A DNA stretch of 64,000 bases, from NCBI RefSeq assembly GCF_000719265.1, contig NZ_JOFL01000006.1, positions 1-64,000 of the forward strand, read 5' to 3'. The notes beneath the pieces were generated by a model that had not been told where the DNA came from, ran no database searches, and saw only the letters and a program-made list of their open reading frames with translations. Origin of the DNA: Streptomyces roseoverticillatus. GTDB lineage: Bacteria > Actinomycetota > Actinomycetes > Streptomycetales > Streptomycetaceae. A program made the position numbers and the translations under genes. Shown in pieces: positions 37,247 through 45,962 of the stretch (the first letter of the stretch is position 1; each line of letters starts with the position of its first letter).

Positions 37247-38380
37247 TCAGAACACGAGCGCGCCGAGGTCGACCGCGGCGGCCATGGCCTCGGCCCCGGC
37301 ATCGTTGAGATGCATGCCGTCGCCGCTGTCGAACTCCGGGCGGATGTGGTCCGGCCGCTCGGGGTCCGCCACGGCGCGGGCGACGTCGAAGACCGAGTCG
37401 AAGGCGCCGCCGGTGCGGATCCACTCGTTCACCTCGCGCCGGGCGGCGAGGCCCTCGGGGGTGTTGTGGCCCGGGTAGACGGCGCCGGCGAACGGGCCGA
37501 CGGTCGCCGCGTGGACCGTCAGCCCGGCGCCGTGCGCCCGGCGGGCCAGCTCGGTGAACCCGGCGATCAGCTCGCCGGCCGTGGCGGGAGGGAGGCCGAC
37601 CATTCCGGGCAGGCCCAGGTCGTTGATGCCGAAGTTGACCAGGACGTGGGCGGCGCCGGGCACGGACAGCACGTCCCGTTCGAAGCGGGCCAGGGCGTGC
37701 TCGCCGATCTCGTCGGTCAGCAGCCGGTTCCCGGCGATGCCCTGGTTGACGGTCCAGCCGCGCTCCAGCCGCCGGTTGAGCACGTCCACGGAGCGCCGGT
37801 TGGTGCCGGGCGTGGTGCCGACGCCCTCGAACCAGGAGTCTCCGAAGGCGACGGCCACCGCCGTGCCCTCGTCCGCGAGCACGTCGATCCCGGTGACGTA
37901 GAACCGGCACGGGACCTGCTCGGCCCCGGGGAGGCTCGCCGCCCCGGTCCGGTTCCCGGCGGTGACGTAGGACGTCTCGCCGGGCATGTGCGAGAAGGTG
38001 GCCGGGCCGGTCTCCGCCGGGAGGTGGAGGCTGAGGACGAGGTCGGTGCCCGCCCGGACGGGCAGGTCGACCGGATCGCTGACCACCTCGCCGCCCGCCG
38101 GGACCGTCACCTGCGCCGAGCCGTCGAAGCGCACGCAGGTGTCCGTCTCGGCGACGATCTCGTCGGCGGTCTTGCGCTCGGCCACCCGGGCGTCGGCGAC
38201 GGTCAGCGGGGAGCGGCCGTAGCGGTTGGAGAGGCGCACCCGGATCCGCTCGCCGCCGCCGGCCATGTGCAGGACCTGACGGACCGTCTGGTCGTGGAAG
38301 CCGCGGGACTCGGTGAGCCGGATCGTCTCGTACGGGCTGATCACCGCGCTGCGGAATCCCGCCACCCACTGCTGGGTCAT
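37247..38380 (-). CDS. SGNH/GDSL-type hydrolase (intracellular)
   Basis: A 377-aa protein. Residues about 1-150 form a beta-rich accessory domain (VRVRLSNRYGRSPLTVADAR). The hydrolase part has block I FGDSW with Ser near 181, block III GINDLG and block V DGMHLND with His near 356, the catalytic set. No signal peptide is seen, so it probably acts in the cytosol on an imported esterified sugar. The start ATG 38380 overlaps the MFS stop (ATGA). It is the last gene of a regulator-transporter-hydrolase operon. Confidence 0.88.
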   Translation of the reverse strand: MTQQWVAGFRSAVISPYETIRLTESRGFHDQTVRQVLHMAGGGERIRVRLSNRYGRSPLTVADARVAERKTADEIVAETDTCVRFDGSAQVTVPAGGEVVSDPVDLPVRAGTDLVLSLHLPAETGPATFSHMPGETSYVTAGNRTGAASLPGAEQVPCRFYVTGIDVLADEGTAVAVAFGDSWFEGVGTTPGTNRRSVDVLNRRLERGWTVNQGIAGNRLLTDEIGEHALARFERDVLSVPGAAHVLVNFGINDLGLPGMVGLPPATAGELIAGFTELARRAHGAGLTVHAATVGPFAGAVYPGHNTPEGLAARREVNEWIRTGGAFDSVFDVARAVADPERPDHIRPEFDSGDGMHLNDAGAEAMAAAVDLGALVF

Positions 38381-39666
38381 GACGCGCCTTTCTCTCGTGT
38401 GCCTGTCGTTCGTACGGTCGTTGTGGTGCGTGTCTGCTCTCGGGGGACCCCGGCCCGGGCCGGGGTCGTTCCCGGCCGGGCGCCGCGCAGCCGTCGCGCG
38501 AGGGCCGCGCTGATGGCCAGCGTGACCAGGCACAGGACGGACAGCGTGAGGGGCAGGGCGCCGACGTCGTACTCCTCGATGACCGCGCCCAGCGCGGGCG
38601 GGAAGGCGACGGAGCCGAGCATGGCCGCGGCGATGACGTAGGCCATGGCGCTGCCCGAGGCGGGCGCGGAACGGTTCAGCCAGTTCAGGCCGTTGGGGAA
38701 GATGGGGCCGATGCACAGCCCGGCGGCCGCGTACGCCCAGGGGGCGAGGCCCGGCACCGGCACCAGCAGGACGCTGACGGTCATCAGGGCGCAGGCGCCG
38801 GTGACGATCGCGGCGGGCGACCAGCGGCGGGCGAGCGGGGCGACCAGGAAGCGGCCGGCGGTCATGGCCAGCCAGTACGCCGATGTGGCGACGGTTGCGC
38901 CCGTCATGCTCTGCCCGAGCGCGTGCAGGTGGGTGGGCTCCCAGTTGCCGATGCCGCTCTGCACCGCGAAGTGCAGCATGTAGACGGCCACGAAGCCGGC
39001 GAGCACGACGGCCAGGCCGCGTCCGCCGGAGCGGTGGGCAGGCGCGGGGGAGGCCTCGGCGAGTTCGGCGGGCGTCGGGCGGGCCCGCACCCCGCGGACG
39101 CAGGCCAGGGGGATCAGGGTCAGGAGGCCGATCGTGATGAACGTGGCGCCGTAGCGCTCGGGGCCCGTGACGGCGATGACGGCGGGCGCCAGGACCGTGC
39201 CGAGCCCGAAGCAGCCGTGAGCCACGTTCAGCAGGGCCGGGCCGCGGGAGCCGAGCCCGATGAGGAACAGCCGGCTGATGGCGAAGTCGACGCCGCCGAG
39301 GCCGAGTCCCGTGACGACGGCCGCCCCCAGCATCAGGGGCCACGTCCCGGAGAGGCCGAAGGTGACGGTGCCCGCCAGCATGGTCAGGTAGGAGGAGATC
39401 AGCAGCGCCCGGTTGCCGATCCGGCGGTGGACGGAGTGGAAGCCGAGGACGCCCACCACCGCGCCGAGCGACTGGGCGGCCAGGGCCAGCCCGGCCGTCG
39501 GCTCCGATAAGGAGAACTTGTCGCGCAGGGCGGGGACCACCGGTCCGTACAGGGCGATCAGCGCGCCGATGATCACCATGCCCAGGCAGGACGCCACCAC
39601 GGCGGTGCGGGTGAACAGCGGCTCCTGCTCGCCGCCGGGGGAGGGCGTGCCGCCCCGGGCCGTCAC
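38377..39666 (-). CDS. MFS transporter (sugar-like uptake candidate)
   Basis: A 429-aa protein with about 12 membrane helices (SCLGMVIIGALIALYGPVVP; SLGAVVGVLGFHSVHRRIGN). A cytosolic loop between helices 6 and 7 is rich in Pro and Ala. The LNVAHGCFGLGTVLAPAVIA segment is typical of fucose-permease-like MFS proteins. The start GTG 39666 overlaps the regulator's stop (GTGA). Codon 53 is TTA (39508-39510), an unusual bldA link for a sugar permease. Coupling to an esterase-like enzyme suggests uptake of an acylated or lipidated sugar; substrate unknown. Confidence 0.85.
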   Translation of the reverse strand: MTARGGTPSPGGEQEPLFTRTAVVASCLGMVIIGALIALYGPVVPALRDKFSLSEPTAGLALAAQSLGAVVGVLGFHSVHRRIGNRALLISSYLTMLAGTVTFGLSGTWPLMLGAAVVTGLGLGGVDFAISRLFLIGLGSRGPALLNVAHGCFGLGTVLAPAVIAVTGPERYGATFITIGLLTLIPLACVRGVRARPTPAELAEASPAPAHRSGGRGLAVVLAGFVAVYMLHFAVQSGIGNWEPTHLHALGQSMTGATVATSAYWLAMTAGRFLVAPLARRWSPAAIVTGACALMTVSVLLVPVPGLAPWAYAAAGLCIGPIFPNGLNWLNRSAPASGSAMAYVIAAAMLGSVAFPPALGAVIEEYDVGALPLTLSVLCLVTLAISAALARRLRGARPGTTPARAGVPREQTRTTTTVRTTGTREKGAS

Positions 39667-40355
39667 GGCGCGTCCTTGCCGGCCGGCGCGAGCGCGATCA
39701 GGAAGGCGGACACGTGCTCGGCCGCCGCGTCCCGCGCGGCCTGCGGGTCGCCGCCGTCGATCGCCTCCAGGATGCGGGCGTGGCCGGGGTCCCCGTAGTG
39801 CTCCTCGGGGCGGCGCACGCCGCCCACCCGGACCGAGTCCCGGACGGAGCCGAGCATGCTGCTGTAGAGCCGGGTCAGCACGGGATTGCCCGCGGCCTCG
39901 ACGACGGCCGTGTGGAACTCCACCGCCGCCCGGTTGAACTCGCCGGCCCTGCCGTCCCGGTGGGCGGCGGTCTGGCGCTCGTACACGGCCGCGAGACGGT
40001 CCAGGTCGGACCGGCTGCGGCGCTCGGCGGCGAGGCCCGCCGCCTCCACCTCCAGGCCGCGGCGGGTCTCCAGGACGTAACGGAGCTCGGCGTCGGCCAG
40101 ATAGCGGGTCAGGACGGCGTCGACCTCGTGGGTGCCGCGCACGAACGTCCCCCGGCCCTGCGCGGTCTCCAGCAGGCCCACGTGGACCAGGGCCTGGACC
40201 GCCTGGCGCAGCGTGCTGCGGCTGACCTCCAGCTCGGCCACGAGCTCGTCCTCGATGGGGATCTTGCTCCCCATCGGCCACCTGCCGCTGACGATCTGCG
40301 TCTTCAGCCGCTCGATGGTGCCTTCGATCAGTGCCGAACGCGGTACAGCGCGCAC
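39663..40355 (-). CDS. GntR-family regulator (FadR/FCD subfamily)
   Basis: A 230-aa protein. An N-terminal winged HTH with IPIEDELVAELEVSRSTLRQ and the recognition helix VSRSTLRQAVQAL is followed by an FCD ligand-binding domain (about residues 80-225, EVEAAGLAAERRS; FHTAVVEAAGNPVL). FCD members usually bind a metal and organic acid or sugar acid. GTG 40355 is chosen because GGAGG lies eight bases upstream; an in-frame ATG at 40379 would add eight residues. It presumably controls the MFS and hydrolase genes that follow. Confidence 0.85.
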   Translation of the reverse strand: MRAVPRSALIEGTIERLKTQIVSGRWPMGSKIPIEDELVAELEVSRSTLRQAVQALVHVGLLETAQGRGTFVRGTHEVDAVLTRYLADAELRYVLETRRGLEVEAAGLAAERRSRSDLDRLAAVYERQTAAHRDGRAGEFNRAAVEFHTAVVEAAGNPVLTRLYSSMLGSVRDSVRVGGVRRPEEHYGDPGHARILEAIDGGDPQAARDAAAEHVSAFLIALAPAGKDAP

Positions 40356-40386
40356 TCCGCCCACCTCCCGATAGAACATATCATCA

Positions 40387-40401
40387 TCCCTTGGTAAGGG
40401 A
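40387..40401. promoter_or_regulatory. Palindrome TCCCTT-GGT-AAGGGA, candidate GntR operator
   Basis: A perfect 6-3-6 inverted repeat just upstream of the regulator gene, on the edge of its promoter region. Position and size fit autoregulation by the FadR-type protein. It is also close to the methyltransferase stop (40410), where it could weakly terminate that transcript. Confidence 0.45.
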
Positions 40402-40409
40402 ACCCTAAC

Positions 40410-41246
40410 TTATCGCGCGAGGGGGACCGTGCCGACGGCGACCGTGGTGCCCTCGCTGACGTAGCCGTGCCGGGAGCGGAGCGGGTGGTCCGCCGCGCCG
40501 GCGTCGGCGAACGGCGCGAACCGGTGCTCCCAGCTGCCGCCCAGGCCCCGCGCCTGCCGGGCGATGAGGGCGCCGGTGCGGGTCCAGAACCGCAGGGTGC
40601 CGGGCTCCAGCGGGGCGAGGTGCTCGATCACCGTCGTGTGCTGGCGCACCGCCTCCAGACCGGACTCGCGGAGCCATCGGTGGAGTTCGCGGCCGCGCAG
40701 CAACTGCTGGGCGTACGGGCACGACGGGGCGGCCGCGCGGAAGAAGTCGGTGAAGAGGAAGGGATCGCCGGGCCGCACCGCGACCGCCGTGACGTCCGGC
40801 ACCTGCACGGCCACCAGCCCGCCCGGCCGCACGACCCTGCGCAGCTCCCGCAGGGCCCGGCCGAGCATGCCGTCGTCCAGGTGCTGGAGGACGTCGGCGC
40901 ACCACACGGCGTCGAACGAGCCGTCGGCGTGGGGGAGGTCGAGCACGGTCGCGCGGCGCACGTCCACGGCCCGCCCGGGAGCATACTGGCGCATGCGCTC
41001 CGCGGCGGCCGCCGTGTTCCGCTCCAGCCGGTCGACGGCCGACACGCGCCCTCCGGGGCCCACCAGTTCGGCGAGCCACGGCAGGAAGTCGCCGCTGCCG
41101 CAGCCCGCGTCGAGCACGTGCCACCCGGAGCCGATGCCCACCTGTTCCAGGGCGGACTGGTAGGACTGCAGGCAGGTGGCGGGGCGGGCTTGTTCCACGG
41201 CGGGAGCGGCGAGTTCCGGCTCGGTGAGGCGGTCCACGGTCAGCAT
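40410..41246 (-). CDS. SAM-dependent methyltransferase (class I)
   Basis: A 278-aa protein with the Rossmann motif I VLDAGCGSGDFLPWL near residue 46, acidic loop VSAVDRLE, and DAVWCADVLQHLDD as motif for the post-II region. A C-terminal half with DFFRAAAPSCP and VRQHTTVIEHLAPLEPG resembles tailoring methyltransferases. The start ATG 41246 has GGAAG upstream. It is the last gene of the minus-strand cluster with the acyltransferase and aminocyclitol-type genes; the acceptor is unknown. Confidence 0.85.
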   Translation of the reverse strand: MLTVDRLTEPELAAPAVEQARPATCLQSYQSALEQVGIGSGWHVLDAGCGSGDFLPWLAELVGPGGRVSAVDRLERNTAAAAERMRQYAPGRAVDVRRATVLDLPHADGSFDAVWCADVLQHLDDGMLGRALRELRRVVRPGGLVAVQVPDVTAVAVRPGDPFLFTDFFRAAAPSCPYAQQLLRGRELHRWLRESGLEAVRQHTTVIEHLAPLEPGTLRFWTRTGALIARQARGLGGSWEHRFAPFADAGAADHPLRSRHGYVSEGTTVAVGTVPLAR

Positions 41247-41301
41247 GGCGAACTTCCTTACGGTGTTGCTGGGCGGGTACGGGCGGGGACGCGGGCCGGC
41301 T

Positions 41302-42522
41302 TCAGTCCTTGTCGGCGGCCAGCTCGGCGGGGCGCGGCCGCGCGGGCACCGGCCCGGGCTGTACGCGCGGGCCGCCGGACGCCACGGGAATGCTCTTGCC
41401 GCTGGAACGCGGTGCCGTCAGCAGGCGCATGGCGGGCATCTCCCACCACCGGTAGACCGCCCAGGCGATCAGGAGGGTGACCGCGGCGAAGGCGGCGGCG
41501 AGCGCGGACGCCGTCCAGGCGTTCCAGGAGGTGTCGTGGCCGAGCAGGTCGTGACCGATCCGCAGGACGGTCTGGTGCGCGAGGTAGAAGGCGAAGGACA
41601 CCTCGCCCAGCCACACCATGGACCGGCTCCGCAGCAGGGAGCCACGGCCCTCCAGATCGGCCATCGCGACGGCGGGGATGAAGAGCGTCAGGGGGATCAC
41701 GGTGAGGGCGGCGAGACCGTAGAGCACGGGGGACACGACGGCGGCGGCGTAGCCGATCGCCAGCAGGACCGTCGCCACGGCCACGGGAACCCGGGGCCAT
41801 GCGCCGTCCTTGACCAGCTTCGCCACCGCGATGCCCAGCAGGAACTCCAGGCAGCGGGACACCGGGAACGCGTAGACCAGCCAGTACTGGCGCACGGACA
41901 CGCCGCTGTCCGCCTCGGGGTGCGACACGTCGAGCGGCATGCCGGGCCCGCCGTGCAGGAAGCCGGCGACCACGGGCAGCAGCCAGACGCCCGCGACGGT
42001 CGCGGCGACGACCACCCAGGTGCCGCGTCGGCGAAGCCGCCCGACGAACCGCGCCAGCAGCGGGAACATGAGGTAGAAGAACAGCTCGCAGCAGAGCGAC
42101 CAGCTCGGCCGGTTCACGCTGAAGAAGAAGTCCAGCCGCGGGAACCACGTCTGCACGAGGGCGAGGTTCGCCGTGGCGGACCCCGCGGCGACCTGCTCCC
42201 CGAACAGCAGCAGGAGGGGCAGGGTCAGCACCCAGAGCAGGAGGTGGTTCGGGTAGATCTTCGCGAGGCGGCGGCGCAGGAATTCGCGGGCGGGCCGGCC
42301 CGGCTTCGCCGACCAGGCGAGGACGAATCCGCTGAGGATGAAGAAGAACGAGACGCCGACGCCGCCGGCCGGATTGAAGATCTTCGACAGCACCGGGTTC
42401 GTGCCGTCGTCGTACAGCTTCTCCACGCTCAGGTGGAAGAAGAAGACCAGCAGGGCCGCCACGAACCTCAGGCCGGTCAGGGACGGGAGCCGAGAATCGG
42501 CGAGTGCCCGTTCATTCCTCAT
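41302..42522 (-). CDS. Acyltransferase 3-family membrane protein
   Basis: A 406-aa protein with about 10 membrane segments. The family marker LTGLRFVAALLVFFFHLSVE holds the catalytic His near residue 30. SFFFILSGFVLAWS and VSFAFYLAHQTVLR follow. Members transfer acyl groups from CoA or ACP to sugars and antibiotics at the membrane. The ATG at 42522 is preferred because GGGGG precedes it; an upstream ATG at 42534 lacks a ribosome site. A strong hairpin separates it from the upstream gene. Confidence 0.85.
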   Translation of the reverse strand: MRNERALADSRLPSLTGLRFVAALLVFFFHLSVEKLYDDGTNPVLSKIFNPAGGVGVSFFFILSGFVLAWSAKPGRPAREFLRRRLAKIYPNHLLLWVLTLPLLLLFGEQVAAGSATANLALVQTWFPRLDFFFSVNRPSWSLCCELFFYLMFPLLARFVGRLRRRGTWVVVAATVAGVWLLPVVAGFLHGGPGMPLDVSHPEADSGVSVRQYWLVYAFPVSRCLEFLLGIAVAKLVKDGAWPRVPVAVATVLLAIGYAAAVVSPVLYGLAALTVIPLTLFIPAVAMADLEGRGSLLRSRSMVWLGEVSFAFYLAHQTVLRIGHDLLGHDTSWNAWTASALAAAFAAVTLLIAWAVYRWWEMPAMRLLTAPRSSGKSIPVASGGPRVQPGPVPARPRPAELAADKD

Positions 42523-42563
42523 GTTTTCCCCCATGAATTACTTGCTTACGGTCGTGCATGCAC

Positions 42564-42600
42564 GGTGCCGCGCGCCCGGGCCGGCCGGGCGCGCGGCACC
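42564..42600 (-). terminator. Strong hairpin inside the aminocyclitol-type cluster
   Basis: Perfect 16-base arms (GGTGCCGCGCGCCCGG at 42564-42579 and its complement at 42585-42600) enclose a five-base loop. It sits right after the VOC gene stop and 42 bases before the acyltransferase start. No T-run follows, as is usual in Streptomyces. Confidence 0.85.
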
Positions 42601-42607
42601 CGTACCG

Positions 42608-43513
42608 TCAGGCCGTGAACTCGACGTCCAGGCCCGAGCCCGCGGTGAGCAGGGCCCCGGCCCCGCCGTCCCCGGCCGCGGAGAAGCCGAAGCGGCGCGA
42701 CAGCTCCGCGCCCGATCCGGCCGGGTCGTCCGAGCGGAAGACCATGCGGGACGCCCCGACGGCGAGCCGGTCGCCCGTGCGCCGGACCTCGTCCACCACG
42801 TGCTCGAACAGCTCGATGTTGGTGTGCTCGCCGATGCGCACCATGGCCATCTTCGAGCGGGCCGGCACGGGCGTCTCGAACTGACGCTCCATCAACTCCT
42901 TGCCGGAGCTGATGACGGATCCGAGGATCCGCCGGCCGCCGAGGCCGCTCGTCAGCAGGTCGACCGCGGCGTCGAGGTCCCGGACGCTGTAGCCCACGTG
43001 GTCGATCCCCATCAGGGTGGGCACCGGGGACGCCTCCTGCGGCACCTGGCCGTGGAAGAGCTCCACAGCCTCCGCCGAGGGGATCTCAGGCCACTCCTGC
43101 AGCTCGCCGTACGCGCCCCAGGGGAAGCGGAAGTAGACCCACTTGTGGTGGCGCAGCGCCCCCTCGGGGATCTCCATGACCTCGCCGAGGATCCTGATCC
43201 CGGGGCACTGCGCGAGGAACCGCGCGGCCTGCTCGATGTCCCCGGTGCGGAAGCAGAAGTGCGCGGTGCCGATGTCCACGACCGAGGCGTCGAAGGCCGT
43301 CCCGGCGGTCGCCTCGTACGCAAACAGGCGGAGCCGCGTCTGCGGGTCGAGCTGCAGCAGGACGCTGCGAGCGGGCGCGCCGTGGTCGTCCACGTCCGCG
43401 GCCGGGCCGTCCGCGGACGGCAGCACCTCGGCGCCGAAGACGGTCCGGAACAGGTGCGCCGCGGCGTCCACGTCCGGAACCGCCATGGAGAAACCGTCCA
43501 GGGTGTTCTTCAC
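42608..43513 (-). CDS. Two-domain VOC protein, candidate valiolone epimerase (CetB-like)
   Basis: A 301-aa protein with two VOC domains: residues about 1-150 (DGFSMAVPDVDAAAHLFRTV) and 155-301 (GIDHVGYSVRDLDAAVDLLT). Metal ligands are likely His in TAHFCFR and GIDHVGY, with Glu in NIELFEH. HPPD-like proteins of this build include CetB, the VOC epimerase that converts 2-epi-5-epi-valiolone to 5-epi-valiolone. Neighbouring cyclase and aminotransferase genes make that assignment attractive. GTG 43513 has GGAG nearby; GTG 43564 (318 aa, GTGA overlap with the aminotransferase) is the alternative. Dioxygenase activity is not excluded. Confidence 0.7.
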   Translation of the reverse strand: MKNTLDGFSMAVPDVDAAAHLFRTVFGAEVLPSADGPAADVDDHGAPARSVLLQLDPQTRLRLFAYEATAGTAFDASVVDIGTAHFCFRTGDIEQAARFLAQCPGIRILGEVMEIPEGALRHHKWVYFRFPWGAYGELQEWPEIPSAEAVELFHGQVPQEASPVPTLMGIDHVGYSVRDLDAAVDLLTSGLGGRRILGSVISSGKELMERQFETPVPARSKMAMVRIGEHTNIELFEHVVDEVRRTGDRLAVGASRMVFRSDDPAGSGAELSRRFGFSAAGDGGAGALLTAGSGLDVEFTA

Positions 43514-43560
43514 CGAATGCTCCGATCCATGTGGCGTGAGGGGAAGGGGGGTGGGGGCGG

Positions 43561-44751
43561 TCACGCGGGCACCGCGGACCGGACGGCGGAGTTGAACGCC
43601 TCGGCGGCGCGGGCGATGTCCTCCTCGGTGCTGCGCACGCCGACGCCGAACCCGGAGCCGAGGTGCGCGTCCGAGACGCCGACGGAGACGGCGACGGAGC
43701 GGGAGAGCAGGTCGTCGGTGCGGGGCAGGTCGCCCCGCTGGTAGCGGATCGACGCGTTCCCGTTCAGCTGGGGCATGTTGCCGTAGTAGTGGCGCCCCGA
43801 GTCGACGAGCGGCTTGGTGGACAGCTTCTCCGCTACTTCGCGGGCCCGGTCCGCGCTGTCGAAGGTGTGGACGACGACGTTGGCGCAGTCGCCCCCGGCG
43901 TCGTTGAGGGCGCGCTGCCGCATGCCCTCGTGCGGCTCGATGAGCTCGACGAGGCGGTCCCGGACGCGGCGGGTCGCGGCGAGCACGGTGTCGACGCGCT
44001 GCAGCTGGGCGCAGGCCACGGCCGCGCTGAGTTCGGGCATGCGCAGGTTCAGGCCGAACGTCGCCTCGCCCGTGCCGACCCCGTTGTTGTCGCGCAGCGG
44101 AGGCCAGCCCTGGTCCTGGTAGGCGAAGCCGCGGGCGTAGGCCGTGCGGTCGCGGAAGACGGCCATGCCGCCCTCGCCGCAGGTGATGACCTTGAAGGGG
44201 TTGAAGGAGTACGCGCCGGCGTCGCCGACCGTCCCCAGCCGCGCCCCCCGGTAGCTGCCGCCGCAGGCCTGCGCGGCGTCCTCGATCAGGAGGATGCCGT
44301 GGCGGTCGGTGATCTCCCGCAGCCGCCCCAGGTCGCACGGCGCGCCCAGCATGTGCACGGCCATGACGGCGCGCGTCCTGGGCGTGATCCTCCGTTCGAC
44401 GTCCTCGGGGTCGAGGGTCAGGGTCTCGTCGACCTCGGCGAGGACCGGCGTCGCGCCGAAGTGGCCGATCGAGCCGATGGAGGCGACGTAGGTGTAGCCG
44501 GGGACGATGACCTCGTCGCCGGGGCCGACGCCCAGCCCCGCGAGGACCGTGGCGAGGGCCGAGGTCCCGCTGTTGACGGCGATCGCGGGGCCGCTGCGGA
44601 AGAGGGCCTCCGTGTCGCGCTCCAGCCTCCGGACGAAGGAGTGGGCCTCGGGGTCGTCGAACAGGTAGCGGGTGAGGCTCCAGTTCGCGAGCACCTGCTC
44701 GACGTTGTGTCGCTCCTCGTCGCCGAGGAATTCAAATCCTGGACCCGGCAC
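43561..44751 (-). CDS. DegT/DnrJ/EryC1 aminotransferase (C7N aminocyclitol type)
   Basis: A 396-aa fold-type I PLP aminotransferase. The PLP lysine is Lys187 in SFNPFKVITCGEGG; NSGTSALATVLAGLGVGPGD and LIEDAAQACGGSYRG bind the cofactor. This family aminates keto-sugars and, in valiolone-type pathways, keto-cyclitols. GTG 44751 has AGGAGGAGACCC upstream. It lies between the cyclase and VOC genes and is 38 bases after the cyclase stop, so the three form one operon. Confidence 0.88.
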   Translation of the reverse strand: MPGPGFEFLGDEERHNVEQVLANWSLTRYLFDDPEAHSFVRRLERDTEALFRSGPAIAVNSGTSALATVLAGLGVGPGDEVIVPGYTYVASIGSIGHFGATPVLAEVDETLTLDPEDVERRITPRTRAVMAVHMLGAPCDLGRLREITDRHGILLIEDAAQACGGSYRGARLGTVGDAGAYSFNPFKVITCGEGGMAVFRDRTAYARGFAYQDQGWPPLRDNNGVGTGEATFGLNLRMPELSAAVACAQLQRVDTVLAATRRVRDRLVELIEPHEGMRQRALNDAGGDCANVVVHTFDSADRAREVAEKLSTKPLVDSGRHYYGNMPQLNGNASIRYQRGDLPRTDDLLSRSVAVSVGVSDAHLGSGFGVGVRSTEEDIARAAEAFNSAVRSAVPA

Positions 44752-44789
44752 GGGTCTCCTCCTGGTGTGGTGCGGTGGGGGTGCGGTGC

Positions 44790-45962
44790 TCAGTGCTGCG
44801 GGGCGGGGGCGGGCAGGTTCTCGCCCGCGGACTGCGCCAGCTCCTTGAGCAGGGCGGTGACCTGGTGCAGCTCCTCCCGGGTCACTTCCTGGGTGAAGGT
44901 GCAGGAGCCGATCTCCTGGACGACGGGCAGGTTGAGGCTGCCGTCGCGGTGCAGGCGCGCCTCGTCCATCGCGCGCTCGAGCATGTCGATGTCGTAGAAC
45001 AGCGGGTGGTCGAGGGGGAGCCCGACGCGGTGCATGGTGCGGGCCACCCGCCGGACGTCGGCGCCGCCGAGCCAGCCCCGGACGTAGGAGAGCAGCGCGG
45101 TGAACAGGCAGTCGATCGCGACCGCCTCGCCGTGCAGCAGCTCCGGGACGACGGCCATCTCGATCGGCGGGCTGAAGGTGTGGCCGTAGTCCACGATGCG
45201 GCGCAGGTCCTTCTCCCAGAGGTTCTGGCGCAGTTCGGACTGCATGCCGTCGATGGCGCGGGTGACGACCTCCTCCGCGGGCTCCGTGCGGAAGTGCGAG
45301 GCGACCAGCCCGGGGCCGTGCTCCTCCAGCAGGGAGAACAGCCGGCTGTCCTTGATCATGGCCATCTTGAGGATCTCGCCGCACCCGTTGACGAGGTGCC
45401 GGCGGGGCAGCGAGGCCAGCAGACCGGTGTCGACGACGGTCCGCATCGCGGGGTGGAAGGTGCCCAGCCGATTGCGGTTGCCCTGGTGGTTCACGGCCGT
45501 CTTGGCGGAGACGCTGCCGTCGATCATGCCCAGGAGGGTGGTGGGCACCCGCACCCAGGGGATGCCCCGGCGGTAGATGCTGGCGGAGAAGCCCGCGACG
45601 TCGATCAGGACGTTCCCGCCGATCGCGATGGGCGGGTTGCTCTGCCGGCGCGCGCCGGACCGCTCCAGCGCGTCGACGATGGAGAGGCAGGTGTCGAGGT
45701 TCTTGTTGACCTCGCCGGAGTCGACCTCGATCACCTCGACGGCCACGTCGTGGGCGGCGAAGTACGCCTCCACGCGCTCGCGGAGGACCGCGGACAGCGC
45801 CGCGTCGAGTATCACGAGCTGCTTTCCGGCCGAGGCGCTGCGGTCGACGGTTTCGAGCAGCAGCGGATTGTCCGGGGAAAACACGTCCCGGGTGATGGAG
45901 ACGTGGTATTTCACCTGCAGCTCGGCTTCGATGTCCAGAGTGTTCTGGGTGGCAGGAGACAT
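44790..45962 (-). CDS. Sugar phosphate cyclase (EEVS-like, DHQ synthase superfamily)
   Basis: A 390-aa protein of the 3-dehydroquinate synthase superfamily. NAD loop IAIGGNVLIDVAGFSASIYR is followed by VPTTLLGMIDGSVSAKTAV and NHQGNRNRLGTFHP. Zinc ligands lie in NGCGE (Glu near 194), DYGHTFSP (His near 260) and HGEAVAID (His near 275). The NRLG.FHP pattern and the longer N-terminus match the sedoheptulose 7-phosphate cyclases, such as 2-epi-5-epi-valiolone synthase, better than housekeeping DHQ synthase. GGGAGG precedes ATG 45962, the first gene of the cluster. EEVS versus other cyclase subtypes is not resolved. Confidence 0.8.
   Translation of the reverse strand: MSPATQNTLDIEAELQVKYHVSITRDVFSPDNPLLLETVDRSASAGKQLVILDAALSAVLRERVEAYFAAHDVAVEVIEVDSGEVNKNLDTCLSIVDALERSGARRQSNPPIAIGGNVLIDVAGFSASIYRRGIPWVRVPTTLLGMIDGSVSAKTAVNHQGNRNRLGTFHPAMRTVVDTGLLASLPRRHLVNGCGEILKMAMIKDSRLFSLLEEHGPGLVASHFRTEPAEEVVTRAIDGMQSELRQNLWEKDLRRIVDYGHTFSPPIEMAVVPELLHGEAVAIDCLFTALLSYVRGWLGGADVRRVARTMHRVGLPLDHPLFYDIDMLERAMDEARLHRDGSLNLPVVQEIGSCTFTQEVTREELHQVTALLKELAQSAGENLPAPAPQH

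Noticed and set aside
35403..38369. 988-codon minus-strand frame opposite GH65
   Set aside because: It is antisense to a clearly recognised hydrolase and runs through a terminator; no motif or start signal.
35804..38641. 945-codon + strand frame across GH65, SGNH and MFS genes
   Set aside because: It spans three real genes in shadow frames and crosses the 37179-37225 terminator.
42608..43513. Calling the VOC protein 4-hydroxyphenylpyruvate dioxygenase
   Set aside because: It is shorter than typical HppD and lies in a cyclitol-type operon; the family resemblance is superfamily-level.
44790..45962. Reading the cyclase as housekeeping 3-dehydroquinate synthase
   Set aside because: Context (aminotransferase, VOC, LysR) and the NRLGTFHP pattern suit a sedoheptulose-phosphate cyclase; no other shikimate genes are adjacent.
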